Notes: a model not told the origin generated them from the sequence alone. 58,923 nucleotides of DNA from Candidatus Altimarinota bacterium (GCA_028692735.1 JAQUWS010000003.1:1-58923); one strand, 5' to 3'. Positions 24,778 to 37,049 are shown, counted from the stretch's first letter. Program-made: numbers and translations.

Positions 24778-27700
24778 ATGTTAGAAGCAGAAAATGTATG
24801 TTATAACATATGACTAAATGAATTAAAAAGTGGTGAATTGTGTAAAAACATAGATCAAGTAACTAAAACTATAAAACAATTATATTTAATTTGAGATGAA
24901 TTAAAAATTGTAATAGACAATATTATAAAAACCTATAATAAAGAAAAATGAACAAAAATTAGTTTTCAAGACATATTAAACATAAATGAGAAAGAAGTTA
25001 ATAAAAATAAAGTCATAGATATTAACAATATTTTAATACTATTACTAAATAAATTTGAAATAAAAATAGAATTAAAAAACAATGTTCTTTTAGATATAAA
25101 ATGAACAATTAGTGATATAAAAAATCATGTTATAAAAGTAATATGAAATGAAGATGATATAATTAATTTAATTAACTTATCAATATTAATAATTTCACTT
25201 ATTTACAACATAAAAAGAAAAACTGATACAATTATTGAGAAAACTGAAAATTTAAATTCAGACATGGAAGAAATAAGAACTACTATAAATAATTTAAGTA
25301 ACCCAGAACAAAGAAAATTAATAAAATCAATTTGTAAAAAAGCTGAAAATAATCCAATTTTTACATCATATATAGTTGATAAAAAACATTTAAGCTTAAG
25401 AAATATGATTTTATCACTAAAATATAATCAAAACAATGATAGATATCTATTTAACAGAATTTGAACAGATATTGCAATTGTCCTTGAAAAATCCAAGACA
25501 AAGAGAATGACTTATGAAACAGTAAATTTAATAATAGAATTTATTGATACTTATAGAGAATTTATGGAGCTTATTCCTTGATATGAAATAGACGATAAAA
25601 AAGAAAAAAGTGTAAATACAATAAACTCAAAAAATATATTGTCTTATGAAAATAATATTTTAACAATATCTGCTAATTATATCCTAAGCCATAAAAATGA
25701 TTTCAATCTAATAAACCTTTATAAAAATAATGAAACATTCAGAAATATAATAGATTCAAAGTCATCAGAATTATGAATAAGTACAGAAAACATAGATAAT
25801 ATATGAAATATAATACTAAACATATTTAGCAAATTTAATATAAGAATATTGTTAGATAAAAATATTAGTATTTCATTAATGTGAAATATAGATAATTTAG
25901 AAGATATAAAAATAGTATATGAATGAAAAAGTAGCAATATTTCAGAAAAAATAGAAATAATTAAATATTTAAAAAATGCCTTAATAAAATTAAATACACT
26001 CAAAAATAAAAAACCCCTTATAGAAAAAGTAAAGGGGGATAAAATTGAATTACTAAAAGAAGAAATTTCTTCTTTATCACACATTGAACAAAAAAAATTT
26101 ATTCAAACACTTTATAATGAAGCCCTAAAAAATCCAAATCTTAATGAAATAATGGAGTCTTGAAGTTCAAAAAGTCAAATTTGTTGAAAATTAACAAAAT
26201 TAATTGAACACTACAATAAATCAAATATAAGTTTCCTAGCCCATCAAAAGTTAAATACTAATTTAAACCAAGTACATAAATTTTCAAAAACTCAAAAATT
26301 TTATAAAGAAACAATAGACGCTATTGCAAATTTATTAATACATAATTCTTTCTTATTAACTGCATTAAATTTAAAATCAATAGAATCAACAGATATGAAA
26401 GAAGATAATTCAAAATTAATTAATGAAGAACAAATTATCATTCCCAAAGTTGAAATAGAGGAAATTCAAGATTATACCATTCAACAAGCACAAATAACTA
26501 GCAATCCTGAAGAAGTTAATACAGATAAAAAACAAAAGATTATTGATTCTTTAAGAAAAGAATGAGAAATAATACCTAATAAAAAAAGAAAAAGACAAGA
26601 AGATATTAATACATCAAAAATAAGTAATATTAGACTATTTAAATATGTTAACTCACTTAATATTGAATGACAAATAGATTTTTTAAGAATAATCATTAAA
26701 AATTATGAAAACATAGATGATTCAAAGTATTCAAAAAATCTAAGTGAATCAAGAAAAATAGGATATATTATTTCTAAATATAACACAATAACTTCCCTCT
26801 TAGAAACAAACTTACTTATAAACTTATTTAACGTATACAATAAAACTGAAAAGCTCACTGAAAAAAGCATTGAATGGATTATGAATTGTATTGCAAAAAA
26901 TCAAACACTAATAGAGTGAATAAATATTGAAACAAAAGAAGAAAAAATTACAGAAAAAAATAATGTTTTGATAATAAACCCTGAAAATTTAAACAATCTT
27001 ACAAAAATACACCAAAAAAATCTATTAACTATAATATGTAGAAATGCTAGTAATAGTCCTGTTTTTCAAATTAAAATAGCAAAACTACTTCCTATTTCCA
27101 AGATAATAACCATTCTCGAAATATCAAATCTAATCACTCAAAAAAACAAAGTAAGCATCAGGAACCAATTAAATAATTTTTTCTGAAATGAAAATGATAA
27201 ACTATCAGACAACATTATAGAATTATTAATTCAATTAAATAATAAGTACCCTAATTTATTTAATTGAATTAATAATGAAACTTTAAGTACACAACATATA
27301 AAAGAAAGAAAAAATACCACTATTCAAATATTTAACGAACCAGACTGAATAAGTGATAATAACAAATCTGAAATAGATAATAAAAAAAAGAAACCTAGAA
27401 AAAAAATGAATAAAGAGATAAAACTAAGTGAAGAAGAAATCAATGAAAAAAGTGGAATAATAAATAATTTATTAGAATCGTTGTCACACAACTGACAACT
27501 TGAATTTTTAAATGAATTAATAAAACTAACTGAAGAAACATTATGATTAAAAGAATTTACTATAGATATTAATAGACCATTTCTAAAATTAGTAAATCTA
27601 ATTAACCAAAACAATAGTATAGATTTTTTTAACAATAATAAATTAAGAACACATTTAAGAACAATTTATGAATATTCTAAAAACGCAAGACTAAATAACG

Positions 27701-28467
27701 AAACAATTAAATATATAATAAATATTTTCTTAAAAAATCCTATTTTACTAGAAAAAATTGACTTAAATAAAAAATACGAAGAAGATACCCCTATTACTAC
27801 AACTCATTGGAGAACTACTCCATCAAATTCAAAAAAAGATTTAAATTCATGAAATAATAACTATATGAGATGAAAAACTCTTGAATATAAAGAAACTCAC
27901 GAAACATGATGAGATAATTTTTTATTATTTAGTTGATGAGATACTGAATCAGAACAATGATTTTGATGAATAGAACAACTTTTAAGTAATTGATTATGAG
28001 AATCAATCACAGATATAATATGATCATATTTAATAGAACAAGGAAATATATATAAAGAAGAATGAACATGAGATAAATACAAAACAAATCTAAATTGACT
28101 GAAATTCAAAAAATTATCCGTTGAAAAGCTTCCAGATTTAGTAAATTTTTTAAACTCTTGCATAAGATGAACAATAAAATGAAACATAAAATTTGCTAAT
28201 AAAACTTGACAAAATTTAAAAACATTAAAAAATCTGCAAGAGAAATTTAATAAAGAATGAAGACTAATAAATGGTGATTTTGAAGAATTTGAAATTAAAG
28301 AATTTGATATATCATGAATACTTGACTGAAAAAAATATATAAAAAAAAGAATAATCTATGATATAAAAGAGGCAGTATTTAAAAGTAATAGACGGAGAAA
28401 TATAACTTCAGTTTTCAACTTAGATGTACTAAATTTATTAATTGAATTTTATAAAATCAATATTTAA
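24778..28467 (+). CDS. large cytoplasmic repeat protein of unknown function
   Basis: 1229 residues, Lys/Asn/Ile-rich, without a signal peptide. One hydrophobic stretch near 124-137 (NLINLSILIISLIY) may be buried or membrane-touching. A degenerate module recurs at about residues 168, 429, 624, 737 and 898, built on L-x-x-L-x-x-x-x-Q-x-x-x-(L/F)-(I/L) followed by an amphipathic helix (NPEQRKLIKSICKKAENNP, HIEQKKFIQTLYNEALKNP, IEGQIDFLRIIIKNYEN, KIHQKNLLTIICRNASNSP, HNGQLEFLNELIKLTEE). Basic or charged linkers separate some of them (about 600-610 and 860-885). The last 200 residues are unlike the rest: a Gly/Ser/Glu-rich region followed by a folded-looking tail. It stands alone, with its own promoter-like sequence. 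I know no family for it. Confidence 0.75.
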
Positions 28468-28578
28468 TAGACTAAAACTCACTGAATATAGATATCAAAA
28501 ATATAATATTTTTTTTAAAAAAAATTGATAATAAATAATAAAAAAGTAAAATCATCTATATTTTATAAATCTGAATTT

Positions 28579-29682
28579 ATGGCATATTTTTTTATTGTAA
28601 TAATATCAATCCTCTTAGGTTCACACTTTTTTGTATACTATATATTAACAATTTTATTTTGAGTAACAAAATATAAACTTATACTGCTTATTATTTTTGT
28701 TATACTAGCACTAAGTTTTATAAAAACATCTGTTTTGATTCACGAAGTAAATAACTCATTTACTAGATTTTTTTATTATCTATCATCAGTATGGTTATGA
28801 ATACTATCAAATCTATTTTTTACACTGATTCTAGTATCTGTAATTCTATGAATTACAAAAATAATTCACACCACACCTAACTTAAAACTATTATGAATAA
28901 TATCAATTATATTTTCAATATCATTAGCTTTATATTGAATATATAATGCTAACAATATTGTCGTAAAACAAGAAAATATAAAAATAAAAAACATTCCTGA
29001 AAATTGGAAAAAGAAAAAAGTAATATTTTTATCTGATATACACCTATGAGCAATTATTAGAGAAAATTTCCTAAAAAAAATCGTTGACACAATAAACAAA
29101 GAAAAACCTGATATAGTCCTTATATGATGAGATTTATTTGACTGAACTGATTGAAGTTTAGATCATTTATCAGATTATTTAAATAATATAAAAACAAAAA
29201 ATTGAGTTTATTATATAAATTGAAATCATGAAACATACCTTTGATTAAACCTTGTAGATAAATTATTAAAAAACACAAATATAAAAAATTTAAAAGATGA
29301 AATTATATCAATAGATTGAGTACAAATTATATGAATAGATTATATTGATGAAAGAGACTCTAAAAGCAACATACAAAAAACACTTGATAAAATAAAAAAA
29401 TCATGATTTGATAAAAATACTCCTTCTATACTACTTTACCATGCACCAATATTTACAGAAGAATTTAATAACTTATGAGTAAATTTACAACTATCATGAC
29501 ATACTCATAAATGACAAATATTTCCATATTGATATATTACAAACCTTATGTATAAACAAAAAGATTATTGACTCTACAAAAACAAAAATTACAATCTATA
29601 TACTTCAAATTGAGTATGAACATGGTGACCACCAATGAGAATTGGAAATAATCCTGAAATTGTTGTTTTAAAGTTTAACTAG
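28579..29682 (+). CDS. membrane-anchored calcineurin-like metallophosphoesterase
   Basis: 367 residues. Four hydrophobic helices occupy about residues 1-130; the phosphoesterase domain follows with SDIHLGA, PDIVLIGGDLFDG, YYINGNHETY, LLYHAPIF and LSGHTHKGQ, supplying the two-metal ligands in the right order. The layout (membrane part then phosphoesterase) is that of YkoQ/YaeI-type enzymes, some of which act on lipid-linked or phospholipid substrates. It is followed after 4 bases by a DedA-LssY gene and then a glycosyltransferase. Confidence 0.9.
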
Positions 29683-29686
29683 GTTT

Positions 29687-31063
29687 ATGAAAGAATATTT
29701 AGATCTGATTTCAAATTATATTTCAAATCATCAACATTACTCATATATAATACTTTTTATTGGATCAACACTTGACACTCTTTTTCCTATTGGTTTTTTT
29801 ATATATTGAGAAATATTTTTTCTTGCTTGAAGTATATTAGCTTGATTAGGAGTGTTAAACATCTTCTATGTATCAATAGTTTTGTATATTTGATGAATTC
29901 TATGAGATAGTATAAGTTTTTATTTATGATACAAATATTGAGATAATTTTTTAAATTGGCTTTTTAATAGTAAATTATTTATTAGATTATTCAAAAAATA
30001 CTGAAAAGATGAACTTTTAAAAACCTTAGAAGAAAAATGATGAATAACAATTTTTTTAACAAGAGTATGATGACCTATAGCACGGTTAACACCATTTGCT
30101 ATATGAAGTATAAAATATAAATATACTAAATTTTTAAAATACAATATACCATGAGTAATATTTTGAATTTCAATATTTATAAGTGTATGATACTTTTTCT
30201 GAACTAACTATCAAAATATACTTAATTATATATACAACTATATTTTTTTATTTTTGCTTATAATAATAAGTTGAATAATAACTTACACTTACCTTGTAAA
30301 ATTTTTAAAGTTACATAAATATATAAACATAAAACAGTTAAAATTTATGTTAAAAAAGAAATTCTTAAGAAAGTTTATTAAACACATGATTATTTTTACA
30401 AGCATTTTATTAATAATCTATTCAATTTTTCTTTATTTTCTATATTTTCATTGACCTGTTACATATAAAAATCATTTTTTCTATTTTGAAAACAATATAA
30501 CAAATATAGACACAATAAAAAATATTAATCTAAACACATATTTTTATTGAAACAAAAATAAGATAGTTCAGCCTATAAACTTTATAATTATTACAAAACA
30601 AGATATTACAAAAATATTTAATAATCTTTGACGGCAAGAAAACAAAATTATACTAAAAGACCAGATAACTATAAAAGATTATTTAAAATTATATTGAGAA
30701 AAAAACCTTCCTATAACAAATCTAACATTTATGTGAAAAAATCAAGATTTTTGATACCAAATGTCATCAGATTCAAACAAAAAAAGAATACACTTAAGAT
30801 GATGGAATTATTGAAAATATTGAGAAAGTTTTGTATATCTAATAACTATATCAAAAGATAATGAATATGAAATAGATTTATATGATAATTTTATAACACC
30901 AATTCATGAAATTGATAAAAATATAGACAATTCAAGGGATTTTTTATATAATCAAATCAAATCAAAATACTGAAACAATATAAAAATTAAAAAAATTGAA
31001 ACTAAAAAAATAAATAATAAAATATATAATACCGACTGAATAATATATGCAATTACAATTTAA
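29687..31063 (+). CDS. DedA-family membrane protein with C-terminal LssY-like domain
   Basis: 458 residues. The N-terminal half has the DedA/SNARE-associated features: GSTLDTLFPIGFF, FFLAGSILAGLG, GGILGDSISFYLGYKYGD, and the conserved FLTRVGGPIARLTPFAIG with the functional Arg residues. A hydrophobic linker with more helices follows, then a C-terminal extracytoplasmic domain (about 270-458: INFIIITKQDITKIFNNLG, MGKNQDFGYQMSS, HLRWWNYG) that resembles the LssY C-terminal domain. DedA proteins are implicated in polyprenyl-phosphate and phospholipid translocation. Spacing of 4 and 2 bases to its neighbours indicates one operon for glycolipid or lipid-carrier handling. Confidence 0.82.
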
Positions 31064-31065
31064 AC

Positions 31066-32121
31066 ATGAAAAAAAATTTATTAATACTTTCAGCATCATA
31101 CTGAGCATGACATAATACAGCAGCACAAAATATAGAAAAATTTTATAAAGAAAAATGATTTAATGTCAAAATAATTGATTTAGTAGATTTTGTTTGATTT
31201 TTTTGAAAACAAACACAAAGTTTTTATCAAGACTTCTGTACAAAATATCCAAATGTTTGGGATGTTACATACAATATATTAGACAAAAACATAATAAAAA
31301 AAATCTTTTTCTCTATAGAATACCCTTACTATCAAAAAAACTTTGATGATTTAATAAATAAAATAAATCCAAATATAATAATTTCCGTTTTTCCTTTTTG
31401 GTGATGATTCATAAAAAACAATATTGACAATTTTTGAAAAAAATACAAATCTTGAATAGTTATTACTGATGCTGTTAGTTTACATAATATTTGGTATTTA
31501 AAATGAAACTATATTGACAAATATTTTTTTATTGATGATTTATCTAAGGAAATATTTCAAAAGAAATTTCATCATAAAACAAATAACTTAATTACTTCTT
31601 TTTTTCCAATAGAAAAAAAATATTTTATTAACAAAGAATTTATAGATGATAATAAAATATACATTCTTTTAAGTTGAATAAATTATAAATATAGTAATAA
31701 TCTATTAAAATTACTCCAAAGTGAAAATTTTGAATTAAATATTATAAAATGAAGGAATAAAGAAGACTATACTAAATTAAAAAAAGATTATAAGGATATA
31801 AAAAACTTTAATTTTATAGAATCAATAGATTTAAAAGAAAATTATAAAAATATCTGAATTTTTATATGAAAAGCATGATGAGCAACTTTATCAGAATGCA
31901 TAGCAACAAACACACCTATGATTATTCCAGATTTCATACCATGACAAGAAGAATGAAATATAGAACTAGTAAAAAAACTATGATTATGAATATATGAAGA
32001 CAATATTGAAAAAACAATTTTTTTACTAAAATATGTTAACTGGAATAAAATGATATGAAATTTTAATTCTACAAAAAAAGAAAATTCTTGTGAAATAATT
32101 TTTAATTCATTAGAAAACTAA
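31066..32121 (+). CDS. glycosyltransferase of the UgtP/MGDG synthase type
   Basis: 351 residues. It starts MKKNLLILSASYGAGHNTAA, the glycine-rich loop of diacylglycerol glucosyltransferases and MGDG synthases, followed by NPNIIISVFPFWGGFI and SGIVITDAVSLHNIWY, and a second Rossmann domain with ILLSG near 205 and GKAGGATLSECIATNTPMII (the donor-binding GGxT-x-x-E). It likely adds sugar from a UDP-sugar to a membrane diacylglycerol to form a glycolipid. It starts 2 bases after the DedA-LssY stop. Confidence 0.87.
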
Positions 32122-32196
32122 ACTAACTATCTTAATATTTGCACTTTTTTAAAACATAAATTATAATAACTATATATTATAATTTTTTTTAAATTT

Positions 32197-33201
32197 ATGA
32201 ATAAACAAGAAAGGCAATCAATAATAATGTCACTTATAAATGAAAAACAAGAAATAAATATAACAGAAATTACTGATGTTTTAAATAATGACTTATGAGA
32301 AATAATAAATGACTTCAAAGAACTTGAAACAGAATGAAAAATAGAAAAAATTAATGATTGAATATACAAATTAAAAACAGACTTATCAGATTATTTTTCA
32401 ATTCCATTTGATAAAAGACCTGAAAAATCTTATAATCCTGATTTTTTAAAATTTTATTCACCAAACATATCTACATTTTTATGAGATAAATATCAACATA
32501 TAAAAAATCAATATGTTGATTTCAACATAAAAATAGAATATGATTACAATAAAAACAAAAAAATAATTGAAAATATAATTACTGATTTAAGTTTTTCTTC
32601 ATCAAAGCTAGAATGAAATACATATACTTTTCTTGAAACAGAAAATCTTATAAAATATAATACATACTGAGAATTAAAAAAACCTACTGAAACAAAAATG
32701 ATTTTAAACCATAAAAATACAATAAAATATATAATTGAAAATAAAGATACAATTACATTAAATCATGATAATTTTAAAAAAATTCATACATTACTTTGTG
32801 AGGATTTATTAAGCAATGAATATTTGTGAGAAATAAGATCTTATGAAACTCATATAGCAGAATCTGCATATTATCCATTAAATAATATATACCAATTAGG
32901 TGCAGAATATGAAACCTTTATTAATAAATTAAATAAAATTGAAAATCCTTTTGAACAATCATTGTTTATACTTATATTTATACCATATTTAAATGTTTTT
33001 ACAGAACTTAATAACAGAACAGCAAGAATATGTGCAACTATTCCTCTTATCAAAAAATGATACCTACCATTAACATTTTTACAAATAAAAGACAGTGATT
33101 ATACAAAATCAATGTTATCAATATATGAACTCAATGATGTTATTCCAATAAGAAATTTATTTATCAATAACTATTTAATAAATACAAAAAAATATATGTA
33201 A
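32197..33201 (+). CDS. Fic-like protein with winged-helix N-terminus and degenerate active site
   Basis: 334 residues. The first 65 residues look like a winged helix (NKQERQSIIMSLINEKQEI ... GKIEKINDGIYKLK). From about 130 the fold resembles a Fic domain, including GEIRSYETHIAES, the YETFINKLNKI helix and the motif FTELNNRTAR. Canonical Fic proteins have H-x-F-x-(D/E)-GN-GR-x-x-R; here the His position is Asn (LNVF), and the GNG glycines are Leu and Asn, while Asn, Arg and the final Arg remain. AMP transfer by the usual mechanism is therefore doubtful; it may be a regulator or bind nucleotide without transfer. Monocistronic, followed by a terminator hairpin. Confidence 0.68.
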
Positions 33202-33226
33202 ACAAATTTATTTTACATAATATAAA

Positions 33227-33261
33227 AAATATGTATAATAATTAAATAATTATACATATTT
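33227..33261 (+). terminator. intrinsic terminator after the Fic-like gene
   Basis: A 13-bp perfect stem (AAATATGTATAAT / ATTATACATATTT) with a 9-base loop runs directly into T7. It ends only 8 bases before the next start codon at 33270, so it may also act as an attenuator or leave that gene dependent on an internal promoter. Confidence 0.65.
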
Positions 33262-33269
33262 TTTTATTT

Positions 33270-33599
33270 ATGAAAGAACTTATTGAAAAATCAAACGATG
33301 ATTGATCATTTCTTATAATTCCTGAAATTTCTGAAGAATGAACAAATCAAACAGATACAAATATCTATGCTAAATATATTTTAGACTGAACTGATTGAAT
33401 ATGGGTTCAAGAAATACGGGTATGAAAAAAGTTTAGAAAACTATGATATGCAAAAAAAATCATTGAAATTCTAAAATCAAAAAATTCAAAAATATCATGA
33501 CAAATTGAAGAAATAGAGTGATGAGATATAAAATATAATACACTTGAAAAAATATTTAGTTTATTATGATTTGATATTTGTTGTTGATATTTTGAATAA
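33270..33599 (+). CDS. small GNAT-like protein
   Basis: 109 residues. The middle reads VQEIRVGKKFRKLGYAKKII, like beta4-motif A of GNAT acetyltransferases (R/Q-x-x-G-x-G/A pyrophosphate loop, here RKLGYA), and the end LLGFDICCGYF fits a terminal strand. It is short for the family and lacks a clear motif B. Substrate unknown. It ends 2 bases from the stop of the convergent gene. Confidence 0.5.
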
Positions 33600-33601
33600 T
33601 A

Positions 33602-34204
33602 TTAATTTATTTTTTCTTCATTACGCGAATCTGATACTATTAATCATATAAGTAAATCCGAAAAACTTTTTAATAATTTTTCAGTATTTAAAGACAATCA
33701 AATACATTCTTTATCACCTGATAATTTTTTTAATTCTCTTTCAAGTATATAAGAAACATCTTCCCCTCATTTAAATCTCTGTATAAACCTTTTGAGTAAA
33801 GAATTTTCTGGACAAGAAGCAAGTAAATTCCTCTTATTTATCTGAGCAATAGTTGCATCCATTCAATGTTCATCATAACTATCTATCAAGAAAGTAAATA
33901 TATGTTTTTCAATATCAGTTAATAAAAAAGATTCAAATCTAATACGTAGAATCTGATTTCTTTTTATATTATTTAAAATTAAAAGAACTTTTGATAAAGT
34001 TTCTCTTCTTATAGTTAAATCCGAGGTAATCAAAGAAACATCTATTTTTCAAGTAGAAGATTCAAATTGATCAAGAAATGAAAGTTGAATTACTGATTGA
34101 ATTAATTGTAAAAAGTATATTTGTTCTGGATTATTTTTATCAACTCAAGAAGTTTTTATTACTCATTTGCAGTCAGATAAAAAATCAGAAAGTAACATAC
34201 TCAT
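33602..34204 (-). CDS. unknown protein, possible helical regulator
   Basis: 200 residues, starting MSMLLSDFLSDCKGVIKTSG. Mostly helical; residues about 55-90 (VSLITSDLTIRRETLSKVL) could form a helix-turn-helix but the match is weak. No signal peptide or membrane segment. Convergent with and almost touching the GNAT-like gene. TGA-Gly codons are present throughout. Confidence 0.62.
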
Positions 34205-34320
34205 AAAATAAAAATTAATTATTAAGTAAATATATTATAAATATAAATATATATATATCAATACTAAAATTATTGATTTTTTTTTTATTATCTATAAAAT
34301 ACAAAAGCTTTAAAAAGTAC

Positions 34321-34417
34321 ATATCCAGAGAGAGTAAGAGAGAATAGGCTCGTTATCATTACTCCAGCAACCAACAAAAGTATGGTGCTACATCCTACCT
34401 CAAAAGAGGAAAGATAT
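34321..34417 (+). promoter_or_regulatory. SAM-I (S-box) riboswitch aptamer upstream of metK
   Basis: Conserved S-box blocks appear in order: P1 left arm ATATC at 34321, AGAGAGAGTAAGAG, the P2 return strand TTACTCCAGCAACC, GGTGCTACATCC, a P4 hairpin CCTC-aaaa-GAGG (34398-34409), and GGAAAGATAT, whose GATAT closes P1 at 34413-34417. The aptamer binds S-adenosylmethionine. It sits between a minus-strand gene and metK and is followed by an intrinsic terminator, the standard arrangement for feedback on SAM synthase by premature termination. Core sequence identity is clear even though arms are AT-shifted. Confidence 0.87.
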
Positions 34418-34440
34418 AATTTATAAACTAAAATTATGAT

Positions 34441-34467
34441 AAACTTTCCTTTTAAGAAAGTTTTTTT
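34441..34467 (+). terminator. riboswitch expression-platform terminator
   Basis: AAACTTTC and GAAAGTTT form an 8-bp stem, followed by T residues, 21 bases before the metK start. A possible alternative hairpin ATAATTT ... AAATTAT (34416-34437) overlaps the 3' arm of P1 and could act as antiterminator. The switching scheme is inferred. Confidence 0.75.
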
Positions 34468-34487
34468 ATTGTTTAAATTTTAATAAT

Positions 34488-35612
34488 ATGAAGTACTATA
34501 TAACATCTGAATCTGTTTCTAGTTGACACCCTGACAAGTTATGTGATCAAATAAGTGATGCTGTGCTTGATGCGTGTTTAAAAGAAGATCCTAATTCAAG
34601 AGTAGCTTGTGAAACTCTGGTTACTACTTGAACAGTAATTGTTTCTTGAGAAATTACAACAAAAGCTAAAGTAAATTACACAGATTTAATAAGAAAAACT
34701 ATTTGTGAAATTTGATATAATGAAACAGAAGCATGTTTTAATTGAGAAGACGTATGAGTTCATCTACTAATAAACACTCAATCTCCAAATATAGCTATGT
34801 GAGTTGATACAGGTTGAGCATGAGATCAATGAATAATGTATTGATATGCTACAAACGAGACTGATTCTTATATGCCAGCACCTATTTATTTTGCCCATAA
34901 ATTAGCAAAAAGACTTGAAGAAGTTAGAAAAAATAATACTCTCCCATATCTATTGCCAGACTGAAAATCTCAAGTTACTGTTGAATATGATAACAATAAA
35001 TTAGTGAGAATTGACACAGTTATCATTTCAAACCAACACAGAAAAAACATATCTCAAGAAGATTTAAAAGAATGAATCAAAAATGAAGTAATAAAACCAA
35101 TCTTATGAAATTTAATAGATGAAAATACGAAATTTCATATAAATCCAACAGGACTTTTCGAAATAGGATGACCAAAATGAGATTGCTGATTAACATGAAG
35201 AAAAATTATTATAGACACATATGGTTGAGTCGGTAGACATGGATGATGAGCATTTTCTTGAAAAGATCCATCAAAAGTAGACAGAAGTTGAGCATACATA
35301 TCAAGATACCTAGCTAAAAACATTGTAGCCTCTTGAATATGTGATAAATGTGAAATTCAAGTATCTTATGCTATTTGAGTAGCAAAACCTGTAAGTATAT
35401 ATGTAGATTGTTTTTGAACAGAAAAAATTTCTAGAGAAAAAATCATAGAAACTATACAAAACAATTTTGATTTATCTCCAAATTGAATTATAGAAAAACT
35501 TGATTTAAGAAAACCTATATACCAAAAAACTGCATCATATTGACATTTTTGAAGAGATGATGTAAGTTGGGAAAATTTAGATAGCGTTGAAATATTCAAA
35601 AATTTATTATAA
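34488..35612 (+). CDS. metK: S-adenosylmethionine synthase
   Basis: 374 residues; makes SAM from methionine and ATP. Landmarks: [20 protein letters not shown] at the N-terminus (ATP/Mg site), GDQGIMYGYATNET, the loop [40 protein letters not shown] and [16 protein letters not shown], all in order. Glycines in these strings are mixtures of TGA and GGN. Length is usual. The SAM-I riboswitch upstream indicates feedback regulation by its product. Confidence 0.96.
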
Positions 35613-35677
35613 AAATAACTTGCAAACATCTTAATAAATGTATAATAAATTTGTTTATATTATAACACTATAAAACT

Positions 35678-36322
35678 ATGGACAAAAAATATATATCATA
35701 CATCTGAACATGAGTAATAATTGTTATAATTATTATACTTGTTTTAGTAAATATAAAAAAGACAGAGGCTCCAAGTGAAGTAAATCCAATAACAGATACA
35801 ACAAAAACAACTCAAGAAAATACAACTAATGCTCAAGAATCTACAACAAATACAGATAAAGCAATAAGTTTGTGGGAAAAATTCAGTAAATGAGAAAAAA
35901 TTAGTATGAAATGTGAATATGAAACAGAGCAAGATTGATGAAAAGTAAATCAAGTTATTTACATATCAACTCCAAAAATAAGAATAGATATGAATCTTAC
36001 TCACGCAAGTTGAGAAAGTATCTCACATATGATTATGGATAATGAATACACATACATATGGTGAAATCAATGAGAACCTATGAAAATGAAAAATGTTGAA
36101 AACAACGAAGAATCAACAAATGAAAATACTGAAGAAGAAACTCCTGAACAAGATGTTAAAGATAGTTTAGATTCAATTCCATATGATAAATGTAGTGAGT
36201 GGATTACTGATACTTCAGTCTTTGAGTTACCTGCTTGAATAAAATTTACTGATATGGAAGAATTAATGAAAAAAATGCCTACACAAGAAGATATACAAAA
36301 GATGATGGATCAATCTAAATAA
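35678..36322 (+). CDS. membrane-anchored extracytoplasmic protein, LolA-like by eye
   Basis: 214 residues. A hydrophobic helix (about 7-24) is followed by a Thr/Asn/Glu-rich linker and a beta-rich domain (KISMKCEYETEQDGG ... MIMDNEYTYIWGNQGEPMKM) and then DSIPYDKCSEWITD, ending in a Met/Lys-rich helix. Two cysteines (in MKCEY and DKCSE) may pair. The alternating strands and the M-x-x-D-x-x-Y-x-Y-x-W feature recall LolA-like or DUF4412-type folds, but I am not sure. It precedes a membrane acyltransferase on the same strand. Confidence 0.6.
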
Positions 36323-36336
36323 TAAACTTAATTTAT

Positions 36337-37047
36337 ATGAGATATGATAAAATAGATATTACAAGATGAATTGCAATATTAATGATGATTATTTTTCATA
36401 TAAATTATTCTCTTTTATTTATATTTTGAATTAATTTTTTAAATTTTTCAGATATTTTTTGGAATATATTTTGAAAAATATCATGAATATTATTTATTGT
36501 AATTTCTGGGATTTCATTTTTATTATCTGAAAAAAAACATGGGAATAACGTAAGAAAAAAATACTTACGTTACTCCTTTTTTTTATTAATTATATCAATA
36601 ATAATTACATGACTCACATATGTATTTCTAAGAAAACAATTAATACTATTTTGAATTCTTCACTTTTTTTCTATTTCTTTTTTTCTAATGATATATATAA
36701 GAAAACTAAAATATTTAAACTTATTTATATGATTAATAATATCAATAATTCCTTTTTTTATAAATCTAAGAGCAAGCTTTAATTATTTATTTTTTGTTTG
36801 ACTGAGAAAAAATGATTTTTATTCAGCTGACTACTGGCCTTTAATACCTTATTTTTGAATATTTTTAATAAGTTATAGTATATCATATTATTTATATGAA
36901 AAACAGATATTACAAAAAATACTCTCTTGAGAAAAAAAAAGTTTTACTTATAATACCCTTAAATATATGTGAAAAAATTCCTTATTGATATACTTAATCC
37001 ATCAACCAATAATAATATTACTTATTTACATAATAAAATATATATAA
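36337..37047 (+). CDS. DUF1624/HGSNAT-like membrane acyltransferase
   Basis: 236 residues, about seven membrane helices. The family boxes are visible: RGIAILMMIIFHINYSLLF at the N-terminus with the functional His, LFGILHFFSISFFLM, DYWPLIPYFGIFLISYS, and KNSLLIYLIHQPIII at the C-terminus. Proteins of the heparan-alpha-glucosaminide N-acetyltransferase-like family (DUF1624) move acyl groups across or onto envelope sugars. It starts 14 bases after the upstream gene and is followed after 2 bases by a metallopeptidase. Confidence 0.82.
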
Positions 37048-37049
37048 AA

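Noticed and set aside
24778-28467. Membrane protein assignment for the 1229-residue repeat protein
   Set aside because: Only one moderately hydrophobic stretch (about 124-137) is present; the rest is strongly charged.
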